From: Oscillospiraceae bacterium
GTDB lineage: Bacteria; Bacillota; Clostridia; Oscillospirales; Oscillospiraceae
NCBI GenBank assembly: GCA_020025535.1
Contig: JAHHRY010000001.1
Span: forward strand, 62,001-126,000
Direction: 5' to 3'
DNA: 64,000 nt
A program made the position numbers and the translations under genes. Numbering within the stretch: position 1 is the first letter of the stretch; every line of letters begins with the position of its first letter. Under the pieces are notes generated by a model. The model worked only from the letters and a program-made list of their open reading frames with translations, made no database searches and was not told the DNA's origin. Positions 31,501 to 39,218 of the stretch are shown in pieces.

Positions 31501-31750
31501 CATCCGCACCCACATTCTGAAGAAAATCAGCGATGGCAGCGACGAAATTCCCGAAGTCATGCGTCAGGGTCATCTGGCCTACGTCATTAATACCAAGGAA
31601 CTGGACGACAATTCCGAAAATGACGGCCGCCAGATCCGCAAACTGGCCACCGAAAACAACGTGACCATCTTCACCGCTCTGGATACCGTCCGGGTTCTGC
31701 TGGATGTTCTGGAGGAAACCACTCTGACCATCTCCACCATCGATGCTTAA
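28580..31750 (+). CDS. carB: Carbamoyl-phosphate synthase large subunit
   Basis: 1056 residues from ATG at 28580 (AGGAGG). Two homologous ATP-grasp halves, each beginning with [26 protein letters not shown] and [26 protein letters not shown], each with an EVNPR motif. The C-terminal MGS-like allosteric domain starts near residue 930. It makes carbamoyl phosphate from ammonia, bicarbonate and ATP. The small glutaminase subunit gene carA is normally adjacent but is absent from this operon and window, so it must lie elsewhere. Confidence 0.95.
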   Translation: [1056 protein letters not shown]

Positions 31751-31759
31751 GAGGCTTCT

Positions 31760-32497
31760 ATGAAACAGTCTATCTTTGAAATCCTCAGCAATGAGGCATT
31801 AACCGACAGTGTATATCAAATGGTGCTTGGCGGCGACACCGCCGCCATCACCGCCCCCGGGCAGTTTGTAAATATTCAGCTGGACGGTCTGTTCCTGCGC
31901 CGCCCGATTTCCGTTTGCGACTATGACGGAAACACCCTCACCATCGTTTACAAAGTGGTGGGCAAGGGCACCGAAGCCATGAGCAAAATGGCTCCCGGAC
32001 ACAAGCTGGATGTTCTCACCGGTCTGGGCAACGGCTACGACCTGACTCTCGCCGGCGAAAATCCCCTGCTGATCGGCGGCGGTGTAGGCGTGCCCCCCAT
32101 GTACAATCTGGCGAAGAAGCTGCTGGCTCTTCACAAGAATGTCACCGTTATTCTCGGCTTTAACACCAAAAGCGAAATTTTCTATGAAGAAAACTTCCGG
32201 AAGCTGGGCGCAAAGGTCATTGTGGCCACTGCCGACGGCAGCTGCGGCGTCAAGGGTTTTGTCACCGATGCCATGGCCGGACTTGACTACAGCTATTTCT
32301 ACACCTGCGGCCCCGAGCCCATGCTGAAGGCCGTTTATAAAGCATCTGCCACATCCGGCAGCTTCAGCTTTGAACAGCGGATGGGCTGCGGCTTCGGTGC
32401 CTGCATGGGCTGCTCCTGCAAAACCATCACCGGCTACAAGCGCATCTGCAAGGAAGGCCCCGTCATGCAGAAGGAGGAAATCTTATGGGAAAACTGA
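31760..32497 (+). CDS. pyrK: Dihydroorotate dehydrogenase electron-transfer subunit
   Basis: 245 residues. FAD-binding motif LRRPISVCDYDG, NAD-binding GGGVGVPPMYNLAKKL, and the [2Fe-2S] ligands in CGFGACMGCSCKTITGYKRICKEGPV. PyrK pairs with type 1B PyrD to pass electrons to NAD+. It follows carB by 9 bases and overlaps pyrD by 13 bases, which indicates translational coupling. Confidence 0.93.
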   Translation: MKQSIFEILSNEALTDSVYQMVLGGDTAAITAPGQFVNIQLDGLFLRRPISVCDYDGNTLTIVYKVVGKGTEAMSKMAPGHKLDVLTGLGNGYDLTLAGENPLLIGGGVGVPPMYNLAKKLLALHKNVTVILGFNTKSEIFYEENFRKLGAKVIVATADGSCGVKGFVTDAMAGLDYSYFYTCGPEPMLKAVYKASATSGSFSFEQRMGCGFGACMGCSCKTITGYKRICKEGPVMQKEEILWEN

Positions 32498-33396
32498 GCG
32501 TAAACCTCTGTGGAATTGAACTGAGTAACCCCGTAATCCCCGCCTCCGGCACCTTCGGCTACGGTTATGAATTTGCCGAGCTGTATGACATCAACTGTCT
32601 GGGCACCTTCTCCTTCAAGGGTACCACCAGAGATCCCCGTTTCGGCAATCCCACACCCCGGATTGCTGAATGCACCGCCGGCATGATCAACGCCGTCGGT
32701 CTGCAGAACCCCGGCGTAGACAAGGTCATTTCCGAAGAGCTGCCCAAGCTGAAGGCCTGCTTCCACAAGCCGGTCATGGCCAACATTTCCGGTTTCTCCG
32801 TGGAGGATTACGCCTACACCTGCGCCCGTCTGGACGAACAGGAACAGGTCGGCTGGCTGGAAGTCAATGTCAGCTGTCCCAACGTCCACGGCGGCGGCAT
32901 GAGCTTCGGCACCAACCCCGAGGCCGCCGCAGAAGTCACCCGTGCCGTCAAGGCCGTGACCAAGAAGCCGGTCATCGTGAAGCTTTCTCCCAATGTTACC
33001 GACATTGTTTCCATTGCCAGGGCCTGCGAAGATGCAGGTGCCGACGGCATCAGCCTGATCAACACCATGCTGGGTATGCGAATCAATCTGCGCACCCGCA
33101 AGCCGGTCATTGCCAACAAAATGGGCGGTTTCTCCGGCAGCGCCATCTTCCCGGTGGCTGTACGGATGGTCTATCAGGTAGCCGGTGCCGTAAAAATCCC
33201 CGTTGTGGGCATCGGCGGTGTCACCACGGCAGAAGATGTCATCGAAATGATGATGGCCGGTGCAACCGCCGTAGAGGTGGGTGCCGCCAACCTGATTAAC
33301 CCCTATGCCTGCCGGGATATCATCGAAGAACTCCCTGCCGTCATGGACAAATACAGAATCAACGCATTAAGTGAAATTATAGGAGGCGCAAGATAA
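32485..33396 (+). CDS. pyrD: Dihydroorotate dehydrogenase, catalytic subunit (type 1B)
   Basis: 303 residues, FMN TIM barrel: ELSNPVIPASGTFGYG, GLQNPGVDKV, the active Cys in EVNVSCPNVHGGGMSFG, VKLSPNVTDIV and GIGGVTTAEDVIEMMMAGATAVEVG. The Cys base is that of class 1 enzymes, and the upstream pyrK confirms type 1B (NAD-linked). ATG at 32485 follows AAGGAGGAAATCTT inside pyrK; the stop codon shares a base with the pyrF start. Confidence 0.94.
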   Translation: MGKLSVNLCGIELSNPVIPASGTFGYGYEFAELYDINCLGTFSFKGTTRDPRFGNPTPRIAECTAGMINAVGLQNPGVDKVISEELPKLKACFHKPVMANISGFSVEDYAYTCARLDEQEQVGWLEVNVSCPNVHGGGMSFGTNPEAAAEVTRAVKAVTKKPVIVKLSPNVTDIVSIARACEDAGADGISLINTMLGMRINLRTRKPVIANKMGGFSGSAIFPVAVRMVYQVAGAVKIPVVGIGGVTTAEDVIEMMMAGATAVEVGAANLINPYACRDIIEELPAVMDKYRINALSEIIGGAR

Positions 33397-34094
33397 TGGG
33401 TAAGGACGTTATTGTTGCCTGCGACTTTTCCAGCGCAGAGCAGACTTTCAATTTCCTGGATAAGTTCACCGACAGAAAGCCGTTCGTAAAAATCGGCATG
33501 GAGCTGTACTACGCAGAAGGTCCCTCCATCGTTCGTGAGATCAAGGCCAGAGGCCACAAGATTTTTCTGGATCTGAAGCTCCATGACATTCCCAACACCG
33601 TAAAAAAATCCATGGCTGTCCTGTCCAATCTGGACGTCGACATCTGCAACCTCCACGCTGCCGGCACCACTGCCATGATGAAGGCCGCTCTGGAAGGTCT
33701 GACGCGTGCCGACGGCAGCCGTCCTCTGCTGATTGCCGTCACCCAGCTGACTTCCACCGATCAGGAAGCCATGGAGCGGGATATTATGATCCACGCCCCC
33801 ATTGCGGAAGTGGTTATGCACTATGCGGAAACCGCCAAAAATGCCGGTCTGGACGGCATTGTCTGCTCTCCGCTGGAAGCCGGCAAGGTTCACGAGCGCT
33901 GTGGAAAGGACTTCCTCACCGTCACGCCCGGTGTCCGCTTCGCCGATGGCGACGTAGGTGACCAGAAGCGTGTCATGACCCCGGCTCAGGCCAGAGAAAT
34001 CGGCTCTGACTATATCGTTGTCGGCCGTCCCATCACGGCTGCCGCCGATCCCGTTGCCGCTTACGAGCGCTGCATTGCCGAGTTCTGCGACTGA
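33396..34094 (+). CDS. pyrF: Orotidine 5'-phosphate decarboxylase
   Basis: 232 residues of the short PyrF family: VIVACDFSSAEQTFNFLDKF, FVKIGMELYYAEG, the catalytic Asp-Lys-Asp array in KIFLDLKLHDIPNTVKKS, LLIAVTQLTS, and TPGVRFADGDVGDQKRVMTPAQA. Final step to UMP. AGGAGGCGCAAGATA precedes ATG and overlaps the end of pyrD. Confidence 0.95.
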   Translation: MGKDVIVACDFSSAEQTFNFLDKFTDRKPFVKIGMELYYAEGPSIVREIKARGHKIFLDLKLHDIPNTVKKSMAVLSNLDVDICNLHAAGTTAMMKAALEGLTRADGSRPLLIAVTQLTSTDQEAMERDIMIHAPIAEVVMHYAETAKNAGLDGIVCSPLEAGKVHERCGKDFLTVTPGVRFADGDVGDQKRVMTPAQAREIGSDYIVVGRPITAAADPVAAYERCIAEFCD

Positions 34095-34113
34095 TTGAAA
34101 GGAGATTCCCCAA

Positions 34114-34770
34114 ATGGAAAACTACAAAAGAGAATTTATCGAATTTCTGAAAAGTGCAAATGTTCTGAAATTTGGCGATTTTACCGCTAAGAGCGGCAGA
34201 AAAATCCCCTATTTCATCAACGCCGGCGAAATCAAGACCGGCGATCAGATTGCAAAGCTGGGCGAATTTTATGCCCACGCCTACTTTGAAAAAGTCGGAA
34301 ACAAGAAGACCGTTCTGTATGGTCCTGCCTACAAGGGTATTTCCATTGCAGTCGCTTCTTCCATCGCTCTGTCCAAGCAGGGCCTGAATGTTCCCTTCTT
34401 CTTTAACCGCAAGGAAGCCAAGGACCACGGCGAAGGCGGCATTTTCGTCGGCTACGTCCCCAAGGAAGGCGAAGAAGTCGTCATCGTGGAGGACGTGATC
34501 ACCGCCGGTACCGCCATCCGGGAAAGCATGGCAAACCTCTCTTCTCTGGCCGGCGTCAAGGTTGCGGCCACCTTCGTCATGGTTGACCGCAAGGAAAAAG
34601 GCAAGGGTGAAAAGTCCGCCATGGCCGAGGTCGAGGAAGAATTTGGCTTCCCTGTCTACTCCGTTGTGGATGTTTACGACATCATCGAATATCTGGAAGA
34701 AGACGAAGCCAATGCTGAAAATGTAGCTCGTATCAAGAACTACCTGAGTGTGAATGGAGCAAAAGTATGA
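34114..34770 (+). CDS. pyrE: Orotate phosphoribosyltransferase
   Basis: 218 residues. FGDFTAKSGRKIPYFINAGEIKTG, YGPAYKGISIAVASSIAL, FFFNRKEAKDHGEGG and the PRPP-binding VVIVEDVITAGTAIRES are all present. Adds PRPP to orotate to give OMP. AAAGGAGATTCCCCAA precedes ATG; it overlaps pyrB by 4 bases (ATGA). Confidence 0.94.
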   Translation: MENYKREFIEFLKSANVLKFGDFTAKSGRKIPYFINAGEIKTGDQIAKLGEFYAHAYFEKVGNKKTVLYGPAYKGISIAVASSIALSKQGLNVPFFFNRKEAKDHGEGGIFVGYVPKEGEEVVIVEDVITAGTAIRESMANLSSLAGVKVAATFVMVDRKEKGKGEKSAMAEVEEEFGFPVYSVVDVYDIIEYLEEDEANAENVARIKNYLSVNGAKV

Positions 34771-35849
34771 GAAGTCTGATTAGTATTCTTGATCTGTCTA
34801 CGGAAGAGCTGGACGATCTTATCGCAACCGCCAAGGACATTATTGCCAACCCCGAAAAATATCAGGACATCTGCCGCCACAAGAAGCTGGCTACCCTGTT
34901 CTTTGAGCCTTCCACCAGAACCCGTCTCAGCTTTGAAGCTGCCATGCTGGAGCTGGGCGGCAGCGTACTGGGCTTCTCCGAGGCCAGCTCTTCTTCCGCC
35001 TCCAAGGGTGAAAGCGTAACCGACACCGCCAAAATCGTCAGCTGCTACGCAGACATCATTGCCATGCGCCATCCCAAGGAAGGTGCTCCCTATGTTGCCA
35101 GCCGGGCAGCCTCTATTCCTGTCATTAACGCCGGTGATGGCGGTCACAATCATCCCACCCAGACCCTTGCAGATCTTCTGACCATTTCCCGCGAAAATGG
35201 CAGACTGGATCACCTGACCATCGGCCTGTGCGGCGACCTGAAATACGGCCGGACGGTTCACTCCCTCATCGAGGCCATGAGCCGTTACGAAGGCAACCGT
35301 TTTGTGCTGATTTCCCCGGAGGAGCTGAAGCTGCCCGGTTACATCCGCACCAATGTGCTGCAGAAGCATAACATTCCCTATACCGAAGTCACTTCTCTGG
35401 ACGAAGCCATTCCTCAGCTGGATGTCCTGTATATGACCCGTATCCAGAGAGAGCGTTTTGATGATCCCGCCGTGTATGAGCGACTGAAGGACAGCTATGT
35501 TCTGGACACTGACAAAATGTCTTTGGCCAAGCCCAATATGCGTGTTCTGCATCCCCTGCCCCGTGTCAACGAGATCAGCGTCAAGGTGGACGACGATCCC
35601 AGAGCCGCCTATTTCCGTCAGGCACTCAACGGCAAATATATGCGTATGGCTCTGATTCTCAAGCTGCTGGAAGCCGCAAAGGATCCCAGCCGCGAGGAAC
35701 CGGACACAGCAGATCTGGTGTATGACCATGTGTGTTCCAATCCCAAATGCATTTCCTCCTGTGAGCAGGAGCTGCCCCAAATTTTCAAGCGCACGGGTGC
35801 CGGGAAGAATGAACTCCGCTGCCTGTACTGCGAGAAAAAAGCAGACTGA
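34767..35849 (+). CDS. pyrB: Aspartate carbamoyltransferase with C-terminal PyrI-type zinc domain
   Basis: 360 residues, about 50 longer than usual PyrB. The catalytic part (1 to about 302) has FFEPSTRTRLSFEAAMLELGG, HPTQTLADLLTI, IGLCGDLKYGRTVHSL, MTRIQRERF and HPLPRVNEI. The tail contains CSNPKCISSCE...LRCLYCEKKAD: four Cys (323, 328, 352, 355) spaced C-x4-C-x23-C-x2-C, exactly the spacing of E. coli PyrI zinc ligands, with CISxxE and CxYCEK wording as in PyrI. The nucleotide-binding PyrI domain is missing. The zinc module may stabilise holoenzyme-like assembly or contact a separate partner. Confidence 0.93.
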   Translation: MRSLISILDLSTEELDDLIATAKDIIANPEKYQDICRHKKLATLFFEPSTRTRLSFEAAMLELGGSVLGFSEASSSSASKGESVTDTAKIVSCYADIIAMRHPKEGAPYVASRAASIPVINAGDGGHNHPTQTLADLLTISRENGRLDHLTIGLCGDLKYGRTVHSLIEAMSRYEGNRFVLISPEELKLPGYIRTNVLQKHNIPYTEVTSLDEAIPQLDVLYMTRIQRERFDDPAVYERLKDSYVLDTDKMSLAKPNMRVLHPLPRVNEISVKVDDDPRAAYFRQALNGKYMRMALILKLLEAAKDPSREEPDTADLVYDHVCSNPKCISSCEQELPQIFKRTGAGKNELRCLYCEKKAD

Positions 35850-35853
35850 TTAC

Positions 35854-35883
35854 AAAAGGGAACAGCCTTCGCTGTTCCCTTTT
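35854..35883 (+). terminator. Terminator of the pyr operon
   Basis: AAAGGGAACAGC / GCTGTTCCCTTT stem with a CTTC loop and trailing T. Confidence 0.85.
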
Positions 35884-35892
35884 GCGTAATGC

Positions 35893-35918
35893 AAAAGCCG
35901 CACTTTCGTGCGGCTTTT
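35893..35918. terminator. Second, bidirectional terminator
   Basis: AAAAGCCGCAC / GTGCGGCTTTT with a TTTC loop. It also serves the leftward gene ending at 35922. Confidence 0.85.
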
Positions 35919-35921
35919 CTT

Positions 35922-37388
35922 TTAATTATTATACTGGGGTTCACAGGTCAGATTCACTCCCAGACGCTTAAAGGTCATTTCATCCACCGGGGAGAGGATT
36001 ACCGAGGAATGAACATTACTGCCCCTGAGCTTGCTCAGCTGCTCCATAGCCAGCTCCGCCGTAGGATTGGTAGCTGCACTGATGGACAGTGCAATCAGAA
36101 CCTCGTCAGTATGCAGACGGGGATTTCGATTTCCCAGATGATCTACCTTCAAATGCTGAATAGGATCGATAACCACCGGCGAAATCAGATGCAGTTCTTC
36201 CCGAATACCTCCCAGAGCCTTCAGCGCATTCAGAAGCAATGCCGCGGACGCTCCCAGAAGATCCGAGGTCTTACCGGTAACGATTCTGCCATCAGGCAGC
36301 TCCAGTGCCGCAGCCGGGCCGCCGGTTTCTCCCGCCCGCTTCATCGCAGGTGCCACCACTCGGCGCATGGACGGCTCTACCCCCGCCTTCTTCATCAGCA
36401 ATTCCAGCTTGCGAACGGTTGCTTCGCTGGTCTTGCCCTGCTTGTTCTCGCAAAGCGCTGTGTAATAACGGCGGATAATTTCCTGGCAGGATGCTTCGAC
36501 TACCACATCATTGTCGGTAATGCAGCTGCCGACCATGTTGACACCCATGTCCGTGGGAGATTTGTAGGGGCATTTTCCCAGAATCTTCTCAAACATGGCA
36601 ACCAAAACAGGAAATGCTTCCACATCCCGGTTATAGTTGACGGTAGTCTTTCCATAAGCTTCCAGATGGAACGGGTCGATCATGTTTACATCGTTGAGGT
36701 CTGCCGTGGCTGCCTCGTAGGCCAGATTTACCGGGTGATTCAACGGCATATTCCAAATGGGGAAGGTTTCAAACTTGGCATAGCCGGCCTTCATGCCCCT
36801 CTTATGCTCATGGTACAGCTGAGAAAGACAGGTAGCCAGCTTACCGCTGCCAGGGCCGGGTGCCGTCACCACCACCAGTTCTCTGGTGGTTTCGATATAA
36901 TCATTCTTGCCATAGCCTTCATCGCTGACTACATAGGCAATATCCGAAGGATAGCCCTTAATGTCGTAGTGGTGATAGACCTTTACGCCCATGGTTTCCA
37001 ATCTGGACTGGAATGCATTGGCAATGGCCTGACCATTGTAGCGGGTGAGAACCACGCTGCTGACATAAAGGCCAAAATCCCGAAAAACATTGATCAGTCG
37101 GATCACATCACTGTCATAAGTAATGCCCAAATCTCCACGAATTTTATTCTTTTCAATGTCATCTGCATTGATGACGATCACCATCTCCAGCTGATCCTTC
37201 ATCTGAAGCAACATTCGCAGTTTACTATCCGGCTGAAACCCGGGAAGCACTCTGGATGCATGATAATCGTCATACAATTTACCGCCGAACTCCAGATACA
37301 GTTTGCCGCCAAACTGAGAGATCCGCTCACGGATATGGCTGGACTGGTTCTGCAGGTATTTATCATTATCGAAGCCCAAATGAATCAT
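35922..37388 (-). CDS. DUF1846 family protein
   Basis: 488 residues, the usual length of DUF1846. N terminus IHLGFDNDKYLQNQSSHIRERISQFGGKLYLEFGGKLYDDYHASRVLPGF, then VVVTAPGPGSGKLATCLSQLYHEHKRG (a P-loop-like stretch) and IWNMPLNHPVNLAYEAATADLNDVNMIDPFHLEAYG are highly characteristic. A pneumococcal structure is known, but its role is unsettled. Monocistronic, convergent with the pyr operon. Confident for family, none for function. Confidence 0.9.
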   Translation of the reverse strand: MIHLGFDNDKYLQNQSSHIRERISQFGGKLYLEFGGKLYDDYHASRVLPGFQPDSKLRMLLQMKDQLEMVIVINADDIEKNKIRGDLGITYDSDVIRLINVFRDFGLYVSSVVLTRYNGQAIANAFQSRLETMGVKVYHHYDIKGYPSDIAYVVSDEGYGKNDYIETTRELVVVTAPGPGSGKLATCLSQLYHEHKRGMKAGYAKFETFPIWNMPLNHPVNLAYEAATADLNDVNMIDPFHLEAYGKTTVNYNRDVEAFPVLVAMFEKILGKCPYKSPTDMGVNMVGSCITDNDVVVEASCQEIIRRYYTALCENKQGKTSEATVRKLELLMKKAGVEPSMRRVVAPAMKRAGETGGPAAALELPDGRIVTGKTSDLLGASAALLLNALKALGGIREELHLISPVVIDPIQHLKVDHLGNRNPRLHTDEVLIALSISAATNPTAELAMEQLSKLRGSNVHSSVILSPVDEMTFKRLGVNLTCEPQYNN

Positions 37389-37704
37389 GATGGCCGCACT
37401 CTCCCCAAATTCAATTCTCAGTTATTGTACTTCAATCTTCCCGAAATAGCAAGGAATTTGACGATGTTTTTCTTTTTTTGGTACAACCGGCATTCATTTG
37501 GCATATATTTTCATTTTTATGAATATATCTGTACACATACACCCGGACAAAGCCCCATTCTGCCGCCATCCCGCCTGCACAATTCGGAAGAACAGTGCCG
37601 AAAATCGAATTTGACGGAATTTTTTCAGGAAATTTTCGGTTTAAAGATGCTGTCCTTCAAAAATCCCACCATTTTTCTTTATAGCAGGAGTCTGCAAATA
37701 CAGG
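37389..37704. other. Intergenic region between divergent genes
   Basis: About 316 bases without a supportable gene or structured RNA. It should contain the leftward promoter of the DUF1846 gene, which I could not place with confidence. Confidence 0.4.
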
Positions 37705-37733
37705 TTGCTTTTGCACCTTCTTCGTGCTAAAAT
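37705..37733 (+). promoter_or_regulatory. Promoter of the ROK-like kinase / nagA genes
   Basis: TTGCTT (37705-37710), 17-base spacer, TAAAAT (37728-37733). Confidence 0.55.
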
Positions 37734-37796
37734 AATGAAAATAGATACACTTCGCTATGCATAACAACATACCTGCGATGACAGGAGGCAATCAAT

Positions 37797-39191
37797 ATGG
37801 AATATTTAGGCGTTACCTATAATGTGAAACATCCCCCGGTTCTGGACCCCAATTTTATTCCCTTCGGTGTCTGGATGGAGGCTTACCGCAGCGGCGCAAA
37901 AAAGCGCGTGGCCATTGCCGTTGAGCGGCTGAACGGACATATTTCCGTACGGCAGACCGTGATTCACGGCACCCCCGATATGGCTGAGGCTGATTATCGC
38001 TATATGGAGCGGTATGTGAAGTTTCTTCTCTGGGCCATCGGCGGTTTCCGGGTGTATATCTGTGGCTGTGACCACATTGCTCAGCGGCTTCGTTCCGCCT
38101 ATACTCTGGATGGAGAGCGAAATTTTGAATGTGCATTCTTCCAGCGGATTTACGGCCGCCCTCTGGAGATTCTGAATCTGCCTCTGAACGAATGTCCCTC
38201 CGCCAGCGAAGAGCCGCTTCCGATTGGCGGTCACTGGGACGGCTGCCGTATCGGCTTCGATGCAGGCGGCTCCGATCGCAAGGTCTCTGCCGTGATCGAC
38301 GGAAAATGTGTTTTTTCCGAGGAGGTTATCTGGGATCCGAAAAATCAGTCCGATCCTAAGTACCACTTCGATGAAATTGTCAAAGCGTTCCGCACCGCTG
38401 CGTCCAAAATGCCCCGGGTGGATGCCATCGGCGTCTCTTCCGCAGGCGTGATTCTGGATAATGCACCCATGATTGCCAGCCTGTTTATCAAGGTTCCCCA
38501 TGAGCATCGGGAAGAAGTCAAAACCATCTACACCCGCGCTGCAGCCGAAATCGGAGATGTCCCTGTCATGGTGGCAAACGACGGCGATGTCACCGCTCTT
38601 GCCGGTGCGCTCAGTCTGAATGTGGGTTCCATCATGGGCATTGCCATGGGCACCGGTGAGGCCGTGGGCTATGTGGACAAGAACAAAAACCTTCTGGGCT
38701 GGATCAACGAACTGTCTTTTGCCCCCTTTGACCTGAACGAAGAGGGAATCCCCGATTCCTGGTCCACGGACATCGGCGTGGGCAGCAGATACTTCTCCCA
38801 GAACACCGCCATATTTCTGGCGGCCCGTGCCGGCATAGAGCTGGATCCTGTACTCCCGCCCGCCGAAAAGCTGGTGGTCATCCAGCAGCTGATGGAGCAG
38901 GGCGATTTCAGAGCACAGGCCGTTTTTGAAACCATAGGTATTTACCTTGCCTATGCCGTAGAGCTTTACAGTCAGTTCTACGACATCCGCCATCTGATCA
39001 TTCTGGGCCGGGTCACTTCCGGCAAGGGCGGCGAGGCCATTCTGCGCAGCTGTCTTACCGTACTCGCAGACGAATTCCCCGCTCTCAACGACAAAATTCA
39101 AATCATGCTTCCGGACGAAAGCACCCGTCGTCTGGGACAATCCGTAACTGCTGCCAGTTTGCCCATCATCAGCCGGCAAGCTGAAGTATAA
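37797..39191 (+). CDS. ROK-like sugar kinase with long N-terminal extension
   Basis: 464 residues. The C-terminal about 310 residues form an ASKHA/ROK fold: phosphate-1 RIGFDAGGSDRKVSAVIDGK (about 151), AIGVSSAGVIL, VMVANDGDVTALAGAL (catalytic-type Asp) and IMGIAMGTGEAVGYVD. Residues 1 to about 150 are an extra domain beginning with a hydrophobic/aromatic stretch, not seen in normal ROK kinases (about 300 aa). The CxCGxxHxxxCxxxC ROK zinc motif was not found. It lies 27 bases before nagA, so N-acetylglucosamine or N-acetylmannosamine is the likely substrate. AGGAGG precedes ATG. Confidence 0.7.
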   Translation: MEYLGVTYNVKHPPVLDPNFIPFGVWMEAYRSGAKKRVAIAVERLNGHISVRQTVIHGTPDMAEADYRYMERYVKFLLWAIGGFRVYICGCDHIAQRLRSAYTLDGERNFECAFFQRIYGRPLEILNLPLNECPSASEEPLPIGGHWDGCRIGFDAGGSDRKVSAVIDGKCVFSEEVIWDPKNQSDPKYHFDEIVKAFRTAASKMPRVDAIGVSSAGVILDNAPMIASLFIKVPHEHREEVKTIYTRAAAEIGDVPVMVANDGDVTALAGALSLNVGSIMGIAMGTGEAVGYVDKNKNLLGWINELSFAPFDLNEEGIPDSWSTDIGVGSRYFSQNTAIFLAARAGIELDPVLPPAEKLVVIQQLMEQGDFRAQAVFETIGIYLAYAVELYSQFYDIRHLIILGRVTSGKGGEAILRSCLTVLADEFPALNDKIQIMLPDESTRRLGQSVTAASLPIISRQAEV

Positions 39192-39218
39192 ACAATTTTT
39201 TCAAAAGAAGGAAATCCA

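Noticed and set aside
28565..31573. 1002-codon open frame antisense to carB
   Set aside because: The plus strand encodes a full CarB with all motifs. The antisense frame is a composition shadow with no ribosome site or family resemblance. The same applies to the long antisense frames opposite the phosphohexomutase, uvrA, mfd and ROK-like genes.
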